Positions 13,335-28,800 of a DNA stretch of 64,000 nt are shown here, in pieces. This DNA comes from Saccoglossus kowalevskii (Eukaryota > Hemichordata > Enteropneusta > Harrimaniidae), in the NCBI RefSeq assembly GCF_000003605.2, contig NW_003139227.1, positions 50,571-114,570 of the forward strand, read 5' to 3'. Position 1 is the stretch's first letter; every line of letters starts with the position of its first letter. The position numbers and the translations under genes were made by a program. The notes beneath the pieces are model-generated. The model was not told the DNA's origin. It did no database searches and saw nothing but the letters and a program-made list of their open reading frames with translations.

Positions 13335-14038
13335 TATAGGTGTCCCAAAGATATCCTGTGTACCACCACGTACATAAATGAACCTATTTATAGGTGTCCC
13401 AAAGATATCCTGTGTACCACCATGTACATAAATGAACCAATTTATAGGTGTCCCAAAGATATCCTGTGTACCACCACGTACATAAATGAACCTATTTATA
13501 GGTGTCCCAAAGATATCCTGTGTACCATCACATACAAAAATGAACCTATTTATAGGTGTCCCAAAAATATCCTGTGTAACACCATGTACATAAATGAACC
13601 AATTTATAGGTGTCCCAAAGATATCCTTGTACCACCACTTACATGAATGAACCTATTTATAGGTGTCCCAAAGATATCCTGTGTACCACCATGTACATAA
13701 ATGAACCAATTTATAGGTGTCCCAAAGATTTCGTGTGTACCACCATGTACATAAATGAACCTATTTATAGGTGTCCCAAAGATATCCTGTGTACCACCAC
13801 GTACATAAATGAACCTAATTATAGGTGTCCGAAAGATATCCTGTGTACCACCATGTACATAAATGAACCAATTTATATGTGTCCCAAAGATATCCTGTGT
13901 ACCACCATGTACATAAATGAACCTATTTATAGGTGTCCCAAAGATATCCCGTGTACCACCACGTACATGAATGAACCTATTTATAGGTGTCCCAAAGATA
14001 TCCTGTGTACCACCACGTACATAAATGAACCAATTTAT
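13335..14038. repeat. 17-monomer-spaced block, copy 1
   Basis: About 700 bp matches 14252-14955 at +917 bp, and I could see no base difference by eye. It contains the CTTACATG unit after the 53-bp monomer, GATTTCGTG, CCTAATTATAGG with CCGAAAG, and CCCGTG. Part of the series recurs near 20892-21250 and 32929-33180. Confidence 0.78.
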
Positions 14039-14251
14039 AGGTGTCCCAAAGCTATCATGTGTACCACCATGTACATAAATGAACCAATTTATTGATGTCC
14101 CAAAGATATCCTGTGTACCACCACGTACATTAATGAACCAATTTATAGGTGTCCCAAAGATATCCTGTGTACCACCATGTACATAAATGAACCAATGTAT
14201 AGGTGTCCCAAAGATATCCTGTGTACCACCACGTACATAAATGAACCTATT

Positions 14252-14955
14252 TATAGGTGTCCCAAAGATATCCTGTGTACCACCACGTACATAAATGAAC
14301 CTATTTATAGGTGTCCCAAAGATATCCTGTGTACCACCATGTACATAAATGAACCAATTTATAGGTGTCCCAAAGATATCCTGTGTACCACCACGTACAT
14401 AAATGAACCTATTTATAGGTGTCCCAAAGATATCCTGTGTACCATCACATACAAAAATGAACCTATTTATAGGTGTCCCAAAAATATCCTGTGTAACACC
14501 ATGTACATAAATGAACCAATTTATAGGTGTCCCAAAGATATCCTTGTACCACCACTTACATGAATGAACCTATTTATAGGTGTCCCAAAGATATCCTGTG
14601 TACCACCATGTACATAAATGAACCAATTTATAGGTGTCCCAAAGATTTCGTGTGTACCACCATGTACATAAATGAACCTATTTATAGGTGTCCCAAAGAT
14701 ATCCTGTGTACCACCACGTACATAAATGAACCTAATTATAGGTGTCCGAAAGATATCCTGTGTACCACCATGTACATAAATGAACCAATTTATATGTGTC
14801 CCAAAGATATCCTGTGTACCACCATGTACATAAATGAACCTATTTATAGGTGTCCCAAAGATATCCCGTGTACCACCACGTACATGAATGAACCTATTTA
14901 TAGGTGTCCCAAAGATATCCTGTGTACCACCACGTACATAAATGAACCAATTTAT
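14252..14955. repeat. 17-monomer-spaced block, copy 2
   Basis: This is collinear with 13335-14038 at +917 bp. It is followed by a different monomer series leading into the homogeneous G17T-rich block. Confidence 0.78.
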
Positions 14956-15429
14956 ATGTGTCCCAAAGATATCCTGTGTACCACCACGTACATGAATGAA
15001 CCAATTTATAGGTGTCCCAAAGATTTCCTGTGTACCACCATGTACATAAATGAACCAATTTATAGGTGTCTCAAAGATATCCTGTGTACCACCATGTACA
15101 TAAATGAACTAATTTATAGGTGTCCCAAAGATATCCTGTGTACCACCACGTACATAAATGAACTAATTTATAGGTGTCCCAAAGATATCCTGTGTACCAC
15201 CACGTACATAAGTGAACCTATTTATAGGTGTCTCAAAGATATCCTGTGTACCACCATGTACATAAATGAACCAATTTATAGGTGTCCCAAAGATTTCCTG
15301 TGTACCACCACGTACATGAATGAACCAATTTATAGGTGTCCCAAAGATATCCTGTGTACCACCACGTACATAAATGAACTAATTTATAGGTGTCCCAAAG
15401 ATTTCCTGTGTACCACCACGTACATGAAT

Positions 15430-17880
15430 GAACCAATTTATAGGTGTCCCAGAGATATCCTGTGTACCACCATGTACATAAATGAACCAATTTATAGGTG
15501 TCCCAAAGATATCCTGTGTACCACCATGTACATAAATGAACCAATTTATAGGTGTCCCAAAGATATCCTGTGTACCACCATGTACATAAATAAACCTATT
15601 TATATGTGTCCCAAAGATATCCTGTGTACCACCACGTACATAAATGAACCAATTTATATGTGTCCCAAAGATATCCTGTGTACCACCACGTACATAAATG
15701 AACCAATTTATAGGTGTCCCAAAGATATCCTGTGTACCACCACGTACATAAATGAACCAATTTATATGTGTCCCAAAGATATCCTGTGTACCACCACGTA
15801 CATAAATGAACCAATTTATAGGTGTCCCAAAGATATCCTGTGTACCACCATGTACATAAATGAACCAATTTATATGTGTCCCAAAGATATCCTGTGTACC
15901 ACCATGTACATAAATGAACCAATTTATAGGTGTCCCAAAGATATCCTGTGTACCACCATGTACATAAATGAACCAATTTATATGTGTCCCAAAGATATCC
16001 TGTGTACCACCACGTACATAAATGAACCAATTTATATGTGTCCCAAAGATATCCTGTGTACCACCACGTACATAAATGAACCAATTTATATGTGTCCCAA
16101 AGATATCCTGTGTACCACCACGTACATAAATGAACCTATTTATAGGTGTCCCAAAGATATCCTGTGTACCACCACATACATAAATGAACCAATTTATATG
16201 TGTCCCAAATATATCCTGTGTACCACCACGTACATAAATGAACCAATTTATAGGTGTCCCAAAGATATCCTGTGTACCACCACGTACATAAATGAACCTA
16301 TTTATATGTGTCCCAAAGATATCCTGTGTACCACCACGTACATAAATGAACCAATTTATATGTGTGGCAAAGATATCCTGTGTACCACCACGTACATAAA
16401 TGAACCAATTTATAGGTGTCCCAAAGATATCCTGTGTACCACCACATACATAAATGAACCAATTTATATGTGTCCCAAAGATATCCTGTGTACCACCACG
16501 TACATAAATGAACCTATTTATATGTGTTCCAAAGATATCCTGTGTACCACCACGTATATAAGTGAACCAATTTATAGGTGTCCCAAAGATATCCTGTGTA
16601 CCACCATGTACATAAATGAACCAATTTATATGTGTCCCAAAGATATCCTGTGTACCACCACGTACATAAATGAACCAATTTATATGTGTCCCAAAGATAT
16701 CCTGTGTACCACCACGTACATAAATGAACCTATTTATATGTGTCTCAAAGATATCCTGTGTACCACCACGTACATAAATGAACCAATTTATATGTGTCCC
16801 AAAGATATCCTGTGTACCACCACGTACATAAATGAACCTATTTATATGTGTCCCAAAGATATCCTGTGTACCACCACGTACATAAATGAACCAATTTATA
16901 TGTGTCCCAAAGATATCCTGTGTACCACCACGTACATAAATGAACCTATTTATATGTGTCCCAAAGATATCCTGCGTACCACCATGTACATAAATGAACC
17001 AATTTATATGTGTCCCAAAGATATCCTGTGTACCACCACGTACATAAATGAACCAATTTATATGTGTCCCAAAGATATCCTGTGTACCACCACGTACATA
17101 AATGAACCAATTTATATGTGTCCCAAAGATATCCTGTGTACCACCACGTACATAAATGAACCAATTTATATGTGTCCCAAAGATATCCTGTGTACCACCA
17201 CGTACATAAATGAACCTATTTATAGGTGTCCCAAAGATATCCTGTGTACCACCACATACATAAATGAACCAATTTATATGTGTCCCAAATATATCCTGTG
17301 TACCACCACGTACATAAATGAACCAATTTATAGGTGTCCCAAAGATATCCTGTGTACCACCACGTACATAAATGAACCTATTTATATGTGTCCCAAAGAT
17401 ATCCTGTGTACCACCACGTACATAAATGAACCAATTTATAGGTGTCCCAAAGATATCCTGTGTACCACCACGTACATAAATGAATCAATTTATAGGTGTC
17501 CCAAAAATATCCTGTGTACCACCACGTACATAAATGAATCAATTTATAGGTGTCCCAAAGATATCCTGTGTGCCACCACGTACATAAATGAACCAATTTA
17601 TATGTGTGGCAAAGATATCCTGTGTACCACCACGTACATAAATGAACCAATTTATAGGTGTCCCAAAGATATCCTGTGTACCACCACATACATAAATGAA
17701 CCAATTTATAGGTGTCCCAAAGATATCCTGTGTACCACCACGTACATAAATGAACCTATTTATATGTGTTTCAAAGATATCCTGTGTACCACCATGTACA
17801 TAAGTGAACCAATGTATTGGTGTCCCAAAGATATCCTGTGTACCACCATGTACATAAATGAACCAATTTATAGGTGTCCC
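15430..17880. repeat. Homogenised block rich in TATATGTG (G17T) monomers
   Basis: In this roughly 2.45 kb stretch most monomers carry G17T, I see no ATGAATG (A54G) units, and no 53-bp monomer interrupts it. A marker series (TTTATAGG unit, then CACATACATAAATG, then CCCAAATATATCC) recurs at about 16135-16215 and 17215-17295, exactly 1,080 bp (20 x 54) apart. The right part (about 17210-17640, ending with TGTGTGGCAAAG) recurs at about 48450-48880 with a constant offset of 31,241 bp. It appears to be a locally amplified, younger subfamily. Confidence 0.7.
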
Positions 17881-20800
17881 AAAGATATCCTTGTACCACC
17901 ACGTACATGAATGAACCTATTTATAGGTGTTCCAAAGATATCCTGTGTACCACCACGTACATAAATGAACTAATTTATATGTGTCCCAAAGATTTCCTGT
18001 GTACCACCACGTACATGAATGAACCAATTTATAGGTGTCCCAAAGATATCCTGTGTACCACCATGTACATAAATGAACCAATTTATAGGTGTCCCAAAGA
18101 TTTCCTGTGTACCACCATGTACATGAATGAACCAATTTATAGGTGTCCCAAAGATATCCTGTGTACCACCATGTACATAAATGAACCAATTTATAGGTGT
18201 CCCAAAGATATCCTGTGTACCACCACGTACATAAATGAACCTATTTATAGGTGTCCCAAAGATATCCTGTGTACCACCACGTACATAAATGAACCTATTT
18301 ATAGGTGTCCCAAAGATATCCTGTGTACCACCACGTACATAAATGAACTAATTTATAGGTGTCCCAAAGATATCCTTGTACCACAACGTACATGAATGAA
18401 CCTATTTATAGGTGTCCCAAAGATATCCTGTGTACCACCATGTACATAAATGATTCAATTTATAGGTGTCCCAAAGATATCCTGTGTACCACCACGTACA
18501 TAAATGAACCTATTTATAGGTGTCCCAAAGATATCCTGTGTACCACCACGTACATGAATGAACCTATTTATAGATGTCCCAAAGATATCCTGTGTACCAC
18601 CATGTACATAAATGAACCTATTTATAGGTGTCCCAAAGATATCCTGTGTACCACCACGTACATAAATGACCCAATTATAGGTGTCCCAAAGATATCCTGT
18701 GTACCACCACGTACATAAATGAACCTATTTATAGGTGTCCCAAAGATATCCTGTGTACCACCACGTTCATGAATGAACCTATTTATAGGTGTCCCAAAGA
18801 TATCCTGTGTACCACCACGTACATAAATGAACCAATTTATAGGTGTCCCAAAGATATCCTGTGTACCACCATGTATATAAATGAACCAATTTATTGGTGT
18901 CCCAAAGATATCCGGTGTACCACCACGTACATTAATGAACCAATTTATAGGTGTCCCAAAGATATCCTGTGTACCACCATGTATATAAATGAACCAATTT
19001 ATAGGTGTCCCAAAGATATCCAGTGTACTACCACGTACATAAATGAACCAATTTATAGGTGTCCCAAAGATATCCTGTCTACCACCACGTACATAAATGA
19101 ACCTATTTATAGGTGTCCCAAAGATATCCTGTGTACCACCACGTACATAAATGAACCTAATTATAGGTGTCCCAAAGATATCCTGTGTACCACCATGTAC
19201 ATAAATCAACCAATTTATATGTGTCCCAAAGATATCCTGCGTACCACCATGTACATAAATGAACCTATTTATAGGTGTCCCAAAGATATCCTGTGTACCA
19301 CCACGTACATGAATGAACCTATTTATAGGTGTCCCAAAGATATCCTGTGTACCACCACGTACATAAGTGAACCAATTTATAGGTGTCCCAAAGATATCCT
19401 GTGTACCACCACGTACAAAAATGAACCAATTTATAGGTGTCCCAAAGATATCCAGTGTACTACCCCGTACATAAATGAACCAATTTATGTGTCCCAAAGA
19501 TATCCTGTGTACCACCACGTACATAAATGAACAAATTTATAGGTGTCCCAAAGATATCCTGTGTACCACCACGTACATAAATGAACCAATTTATATGTGT
19601 CCCAAAGATATCCTGTGTACCACCATGTACATAAATGAACCAATTTATATGTGTCCCAAAGTTATCCTGTGTACCACCACGTACATAAATGAACCAATTT
19701 ATAGGTGTCCCAAAAATATCCTGTGTACCACCACGTACATAAATGAACCAATTTATACGTGTCCCAAAGATATCCTGTGTACCACCATGTACATAAATGA
19801 ACCAAATTTATAGGTGTCCCAAAGATATCCTTGTACCACCACGTACATGAATGAACCTATTTATAGGTGTCCCAAAGATATCCTGTGTACCACCACGTAC
19901 ATAAATGAACCAATGTATAGGTGTCCCAAAGATATACTGTGCACCACCATGTACATAAATGAACCAATTTATAGGTGTCTCAAAGATATCCTGTGTACCA
20001 CCACGTACATAAATGAACCTATTTATAGGTGTCCCAAAGATATCCTGTGTACCACCACGTACATAAATGAACCAATTTATAGGTGTCCCAAAAATATCCT
20101 GTGTACCACCACGTACATAAATGAACCAATTTATATGTGTCCCAAAGATATCCTGTGTACCACCACGTACATAAATGAACCAATTTATAGGTGTCCCAAA
20201 AATATCCTGTGTACCACCACGTACATAAATGAACCAATTTATATGTGTCCCAAAGATATCCTTGTACCACCACGTACATGAATGAACCTATTTATAGGTG
20301 TCCCAAAGATATCCTGTGTACCACCATGTACATAAATGAATCAATTTATAGGTGTCTCAAAGATATCCTGTGTACCACCACGTACATAAATGAACCTATT
20401 TATAGGTGTCCCAAAGATATCCTGTGTACCACCACGTACATAAATGAACCTAATTATAGGTGTCCCAAAGATATCCTGTGTACCACCATGTACATAAATG
20501 AATCAATTTATATGTGTCGCAAAGATATCCTGTGTACCACCATGTACATAAATGAACCTATTTATAGGTGTCCCAAAGATATCCTGTGTACCGCCACGTA
20601 CATGAATGAACCTATTTATAGGTTTCCCAAAGATATCCTGTGTACCACCACGTACATAAATGAACCAATTTATAGGTGTCCCAAAGATATCCTGTGTACC
20701 ACCACGTACATAAATGAACCTATTTATAGGTGTCCCAAAGATATCCTGTGTACCACCACGTACATAAATGAACCTATTTATAGGTGTCCCAAAGATATCC

Positions 20801-22599
20801 TGTGTACCACCACGTACATAAATGAACCAATTTATATGTGTCCCAAAGATATCCTGTGTACCACCATGTACATAAATGAACCAATTTATAGGTGTCCCAA
20901 AGATATCCTTGTACCACCATGTACATGAATGAACCTATTTATAGGTGTCCCAAAGATATCCTGTGTACCACCACGTACATAAATGAACATAATTATAGGT
21001 GTCCGAAAGATATCCTGTGTACCACCATGTACATAAATGAACCAATTTATATGTGTCCCAAAGATATCCTGTGTACCACCATGTACATAAATGAACCTAT
21101 TTATAGGTGTCCCAAAGATATCCCGTGTACCACCACGTACATGAATGAACCTATTTATAGGTGTCCCAAAGATATCCTGTGTACCACCACGTACATAAAT
21201 GAACCAATTTATAGGTGTCCCAAAGCTATCATGTGTACCACCATGTACATAAATGAACCAATTTATTGATGTCCCAAAGATATCCTGTGTACCACCACGT
21301 ACATTAATGAACCAATTTATAGGTGTCCCAAAGATATCCTGTGTACCACCATGTACATAAATGAACCAATTTATAGGTGTCCCAAAGATATCCAGTGTAC
21401 TACCACGTACATAAATGAACCAATTTATAGGTGTTCCAAAGATATCCTGTGTACCACCACGTACATAAATGAACCTATTTATAGGTGTCCCAAAGATATC
21501 CTGTGTACCACCATGTACATAAATGAACCAATTTATAGGTGTCCCAAAGATATCCTGTGTACCACAATGTACATAAATGAACCTATTTATAGGTGTCCCA
21601 AAGATATCCTGTGTACCACCACGTACAAAAATGAACCTATTTATAGGTGTCCCAAAGATATCCTGTGTAACACCATGTACATAAATGAACCAATTTATAG
21701 GTGTCCCAAAGTTATCCTGTGTACAACCATGTACATAAATGAACCAATTCATAGGTGTCCCAAAGATTTCCTGTGTACCACCATGTACATAAATGAACCT
21801 ATTTATAGGTGTCCCAAAGATATCCTGTGTAACACCATGTACATAAATGAACCAATTTATAGGTGTCCCAAAGATATCCGGTGTACAACCATGTACATAA
21901 ATGAACCAATTCATAGGTGTCCCAAAGATTTCCTGTGTACCACCATGTACATAAATGAACCTATTTATAGGTGTCCCAAAGATATCCTGTGTACCACCAC
22001 GTACATAAATGAACCTAATTATAGGTGTCCCAAAGATATCCTGTGTACCACCATGTACATAAATGGACCAATTTATATGTGTCCCAAAGATATCCTGTGT
22101 ACCACCATGTACATAAATGAACCTATTTATAGGTGTCCCAAAGATATCCTGTGTACCACCACGTACATGAATGAACCTATTTCTAGGTGTCCCAAAGATA
22201 TCCTGTGTACCACCACGTACATAAATGAACCAATTTATAGGTGTCCCAAAGATATCCTGTGTACCACCACGTACATAAATGAACCTATTTATAGGTGTCC
22301 CAAAGATATCCTGTGTACCACCATGTACATAAATGAACCAATTTATAGGTGTCCCAAAGATATCCTGTGTACCACCACGTACATGAATGAACCTATTTAT
22401 AGGTGTCCCAAATATATCCTGTGTACCACCACGTACATAAATGAACCAATTTATATGTGTCCCAAAGACATCGTATGCACCACCACGTACATAAATAAAC
22501 CAATTTATATGTGTCTAAAAGATATCCTGTGTACCACCATGTACATAAATGAACCAATTTATAGGTGTCCCAAAGATATCCTTGTACCACCACGTACAT

Positions 22600-25500
22600 G
22601 AATGAACTAATTTATAGGTGTCCCAAAGATATCCTGTGTACCACCACGTACATAAATGAACTAATTTATAGGTGTCCCAAAGATATCCTGTGTACCACCA
22701 CGTACATAAGTGAACCAATTTATAGGTGTCCCAAAGATATCCTGTGTACCACCACGTACATAAATGAACTAATTTATAGGTGTCCCAAAGATTTCCTGTG
22801 TACCACCACATACATGAATGAACCAATTTATAGGTGTCCCAAAGATATCCTGTGTACCACCATGTACATAAATGAACCAATTTATAGGTGTCCCAAAGCT
22901 ATCATGTGTACCACCACGTACATAAATGAACCAATTTATTGGTGTCCCAAAGATATCCTGTGTACCACCACGTACATTAATGAACCAATTTATAGGTGTC
23001 CCAAAGATATCCTGTGTACCACCATGTACATAAATGAACCAATTTATAGGTGTCCCAAAGATATCCAGTGTACCACCACGTACATGAATGAACCAATTTA
23101 CAGTTGTCCCAAAGATATCCTGTGTACCACCATGTACATAAATGAACCAATTTATAGGTGTCCCAAAGATATCCTGTGTACCACCACGTACATGAATGAA
23201 CCTATTTATAGGTGTCCCAAAGATATCCTGTGTACCACCACGTACATGAATTAACCTATTTATAGGTGTCCCAAAGATATCCTGTGTACCACCACGTACA
23301 TAAATGAACCAATTTATAGGTGTCTCAAAGATATCCTGTGTACCACCACGTACATAAATGAACCAATTTATATGTGTCCCAAAGATATCCTGTGTACCAC
23401 CATGTACATAAATGAACCAATTTATAGGTGTCCCAAAGATATCCTGTGTACCACCACGTACATGAATGAACCTATTTATAGGTGTCCCAAATATATCCTG
23501 TGTACCACCACGTACATAAATGAACCAATTTATATGTGTCTGAAAGATATCCTGTGCACCACCACGTACATAAATAAACCAATTTATATGTGTCTAAAAG
23601 ATATCCTGTGTACCACCATGTACATAAGTGAACCTATTTATAGGTGTCCCAAAGATATCCTGTGTACCACCACGTACATGAATGAACCAATTTATAGGTG
23701 TCCCAAAGAATTCCTGTGTACCACCATGTACATAAATGAACCAATTTATAGGTGTCCCAAAGATATCCTGTGTACCACCACATACATAAATAAACCTATA
23801 TATAGGTGTCCCAAAGATATACTGTGTACCACCACGTACATGAATGAACCTATTTATAGGTGTCCCAAAGATATCCTGTGTACCACCACGTACATAAATG
23901 AACCAATTTATAGGTGTCCCAAAGATATCCTGTGTACCACCACGTACATAAATGAACCAATTTATAGGTGTCCCAAAGATATCCTGTGTACCACCACGTA
24001 CATAAGGGAACCTATTTATAGGTGTCCCAAAGATATCCTGTGTACCACCATGTACATAAATGAACCAATTTATAGGTGTCCCAAAGATTTCCTGTGTACC
24101 ACCATGTACATAAATGAACCAATTTATAGGTGTCCCAAAGATATCCAGTGTACTACCACGTACATAAATGAACCAATTTATAGGTGTCCCAAAGATTTCC
24201 TGTGTACCACCACGTACATAAATGAACCTATTTATAGGTGTCCCAGAGATATCCTGTGTACCACCATGTACATAAATGAACCAATTTATAGGTGTCCCAA
24301 AGATATCCTGTGTACCACCACGTACATAAATGAACCTATTTATAGGTGTCCCAAAGATATCCTGTGTACCACCACGTACATGAATGAACCAATTTATAGG
24401 TGTCCCAAAGACTTCCTGTGTACCACCATGTACATAAATGAACCAATTTATAGGTGTCTCAAAGATATCCTGTGTACCACCACGTACATAAATGAACCAA
24501 TTTATATGTGTCCCAAAGATATCCTGTGTACCACCATGTACATAAATGAACCAATTTATAGGTGTCCCAAAGATATCCTGCGTACCACCACGTACATGCA
24601 TAAACCTATTTATAGGTGTCCCAAATATATCCTGTGTACCACCACGTACATAAATGAACCAATTTATATGTGTCCCAAAGACATCCTGTGCACCACCACG
24701 TACATAAATAAACCAATTTATATGTGTCTAAAAGATATCCTGTGTACCACCATGTACATAAATGAACCAATTTATAGGTGTCCCAAAGATATCCTGTGTA
24801 CCACCACGTACATGAATGAACCAATTTATAGGTGTCCCAAAGATATCCTGTGTACCACCACGGACATAAATGAACTAATTTGTAGGTGTCCCAAAGATAT
24901 CCTGTGTACCACCACGTACATAAGTGAACCTATTTATAGGTGTCTCAAAGATATCCTGTGTACCACCATGTACATAAATGAACCAATTTATAGGTGTCCC
25001 AAAGATTTCCTGTGTACCACCACGTACATGAATGAACCAATTTATAGGTGTCCCAAAGATATCCTGTGTACCACCACGTACATAAATGAACCAATTTATA
25101 GGTGTCCCAAAGATATCCTGTGTACCACCACGTACATAAATGAACCTATTTATAGGTGTCCCAAAGATATCCTGTGTACCACCACGTACATAAATGAACC
25201 TATTTATAGGTGTCCCAAAGATATCCTGTGTACCACCATGTACATAAATGAACCAATTTATAGGTGTCCCAAAGATATCCTGTGTACCACCACGTACATA
25301 AATGAACCTATTTATAGGTGTCCCAAAGATATCCTGTGTACCACCACGTACATGATTGAACCAATTTATAGGTGTCCCAAAGATTTCCTGTGTACCACCA
25401 TGTACATAAATGAACCAATTTATAGGTGTCCCAAAGATATCCTGTGTACCACCACGTACATAAATAAACCTATATATAGGTGTCCCAAAGATATCCTGTG

Positions 25501-27000
25501 TACCACCACGTACATGAATGAACCTATTTATAGGTGTCCCAAAGATTTCCTGTGTACCACCACGTACATAAATGAACCAATTTATAGGTGTCCCGAAGAT
25601 ATCCTGTGTACCACCACGTACATAAATGAACCAATTTATAGGTGTCTCAAAGATATCCTGTGTACCACCACGTACATAAATGAACCAATTTATATGTGTC
25701 CCAAACCTATCCTGTGTACCACCATGTACATAAATGAACCAATTTATAGGTGTCCCAAAGATATCCTGTGTACCACCACGTACATGAATGAACCTATTTA
25801 TAGGTGTCCCAAATATATCCTGTGTACCACCACGTACATAAATGAACCAATTTATATGTGTCCCAAAGACATCGTGTGCACCACAACGTACATAAATAAA
25901 CCAATTTATAAGTGTCTAAAATATATCCTGTGTACCACCATGTACATAAATGAACCAATTTATAGGTGTCCCAAAGATATCCTGTGTACCACCACGTACA
26001 TGAATGAACCAATTTATAGGTGTCCCAAAGATATCCTGTGTACCACCACGTTCATAAATGAACTAATTTATAGGTGTCCCAAAGATATCCTGTGTACCAC
26101 CACGTACATAAGTGAACCTATTTATAGGTGTCTCAAAGATATCCTGTGTACCACCATGTACATAAATGAACCAAATTATAGGTGTCCCAAAGATTTCCTG
26201 TGTACCACCACGTACATGAATGAACCAATTTATAGGTGTCCCAATGATATCCTGTGTACCACCACGTACATAAATGAACTAATTTATATGTGTCCCAAAG
26301 ATTTCCTGTGTACCACCACGTACATGAATGAACCAATTTATAGGTGTCCCAAAGATATCCTGTGTACCACCATGTACATAAATGAACCAATTTATAGGTG
26401 TCCCAAAGATTTCCTGTGTACCACCATGTACATGAATGAACCAATTTATAGGTGTCCCAAAGATATCCTGTGTACCACCATGTACATAAATGAACCAATT
26501 TATAGGTGTCCCAAAGATATCCTGTGTACCACCACGTACATAAATGAACCTATTTATAGGTGTCCCAAAGATATCCTGTGTACCACCACGTACATAAATG
26601 AACCTATTTATAGGTGTCCCAAAGATATCCTGTGTACCACCACGTACATAAATGAACCAATTTATATGTGTCCCAAAGATATCCTGTGTACCACAACGTA
26701 CATGAATGAACCTATTTATAGGTGTCCCAAAGATATCCTGTGTACCACCATGTACATAAATGATTCAATTTATAGGTGTCCCAAAGATATCCTGTGTACC
26801 ACCACGTACATAAATGAACCTATTTATAGGTGTCCCAAAGAAATCCTGTGTACCACCACGTACATGAATGAACCTATTTATAGATGTCCCAAAGATATCC
26901 TGTGTACCACCATGTACATAAATGAACCTATTTATAGGTGTCCCAAAGATATCCTGTGTACCGCCACGTACATAAATGAACCAATTTATATGTGTCCCAA
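22600..27000. repeat. Region rich in A31T (GATTTCC) and A54G (ATGAATG) monomers, free of 53-bp units
   Basis: GATTTCCTG, ATGAATG, GAACTAATTTA and ATAAGTG monomers are frequent here. From about 22590 to 27005 I find no one-base-deleted monomer, so one forward frame stays open for more than 1,200 codons; that openness is a by-product and not evidence of a gene. Around 25200-25810 the block matches the 15-monomer haplotype of 3.58-4.47 kb, with ATGATTGAACC near 25349, AATAAACC near 25468 and CCCGAAG near 25593. Confidence 0.65.
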
Positions 27001-28124
27001 AGATATCCTTGTACCACAACGTACATGAATGAACCTATTTATAGGTGTCCCAAAGATATCCTGTGTACCACCATGTACATAAATGATTCAATTTATAGGT
27101 GTCCCAAAGATATCCTGTGTACCACCACGTACATAAATGAACCTATTTATAGGTGTCCCAAAGATATCCTGTGTACCACCACGTACATGAATGAACCTAT
27201 TTATAGGTGTCCCAAAGATATCCTGTGTACCACCACGTACATTAATGAACCAAATTATAGTTGTCCCAAAGATATCCTGTGTACCACCATGTACATAAAT
27301 GAACCAATTTATAGGTGTCCCTAAGATATCCTGTGTACCACCATGTACATAAATGAACCAATTTATATTTGTCCCAAAGATATCCAGTGTACTACCACGT
27401 ACATAAATGAACCAATTTATAGGTGTCCCAAAGATATCCTGTGTACCACCACGTACATAAATGAACCTATTTATAGGTGTCCCAAAGATATCCTGTGTAC
27501 CACCATGTACATAAATGAACCAATTTATAGGTGTCCCAAAGATATCCTGTGTACCACCACGTACATAAATGAACCAATTTATAGGTGTCCCAAAGATATC
27601 CTGTGTACCACCATGTACATAAATGAACCAATTTATAGGTGTCCCAAAGATTTCCTGTGTACCACCATGTACATGAATGAACCAATTTATAGGTGTCCCA
27701 AAGATATCCTGTGTACCACCATGTACATAAATGAACCAATTTATAGGTGTCCCAAAGATATCCTGTGTACCACCACGTACATGAATGAACCAATTTATAC
27801 GTGTCCCAAAGATTTCCTGTGTACCACCATGTACATAAATGAACCAATTTATAGGTGTCCCAAAGATATCCTGTGTACCACCACGTACATGAATTAACCT
27901 ATTTATAGGTGTCCCAAAGATATCCTGTGTACCACCACATACATAAATGAACCAATTTATAGGTGCCCCAAAGATATCCTGTGTACCACCATGTACATAA
28001 ATGAACTAATTTATAGGTGTCCCAAAGATATCCTGTGTACCACCACGTACATAAATGAACCAATTTATATGTGTCCCAAAGATATCCTGCTGTACTCACC
28101 ACGTACATAAATGAACCAATTTAT

Positions 28125-28800
28125 AGGTGTCCCAAAGATATCCTGTGTACCACCACGTACATAAATGAACCAATTTATAGGTGTCCCAAAGATATCCTGT
28201 GTACCACCACGTACATAAATGAACCAATTTATAGGTGTCCCAAAGATATCCTGTGTACCACCACGGACATGAATGAACCAATTTATATGTGTCTAAAAGA
28301 TATCCTGTGTACCACCATGTACATAAATGAACCAATTTATAGGTGTCTCAAAGATATCCTGTGTACCACCACGTACATAAATGAACCTATTTATATGTGT
28401 TCCAAAGATATCCTGTGTACCACCATGTACATAAGTGAACCAATTTATAGGTGTCCCAAAGATATCCTGTGTACCACCATGTACAGAAATGAACCAATTT
28501 ATAGGTGTCCCAAAAAAATCCTGTGTACCACCACGTACATAAATGAACCTATTTATAGGTGTCCCAAAGATATCCTGTATACCACCACGTACATAAATGA
28601 ACCTATTTATATGTGTTCCAAAGATATCCTGTGTACCACCATGTACATAAATGAACCTATTTATAGGTGTCCCAAAGATATCCTGTGTACCACCACGTAC
28701 ATAAATGAACCAATTTATAGGTGTCCCAAAGATATCCTTGTACCACCACGTACATAAATGAACCAATTTATATGTGTCCCAAAGATATCCTGTGTACCAC
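28125..28800. repeat. 38-monomer-spaced block, copy 1
   Basis: The CCACGGACATGAATG unit at 28261, then CTAAAAG, CTCAAAG, GTGTTCC, TACAGAAATG (28480), the CCCAAAAAAATCC unit and a TATACC unit recur in the same order at +2,048 bp. That is 38 x 54 - 4. The four missing bases match the short monomers lying between the copies near 28736, 28853 and 29003, the last of which lacks two bases. Confidence 0.75.

Noticed and set aside
14527-17910. A 1,127-codon forward ORF
   Set aside because: Same reasoning: it begins and ends at frame-shifting 53-bp monomers and contains only satellite units.
23372-27028. A 1,218-codon forward ORF of 18-residue repeats as a giant repeat protein
   Set aside because: It is pure satellite. 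Its length reflects the lack of 53-bp units in this stretch, two reverse frames are equally open, variation is mostly non-synonymous, and there is no promoter, non-repeat terminus or intron signal.
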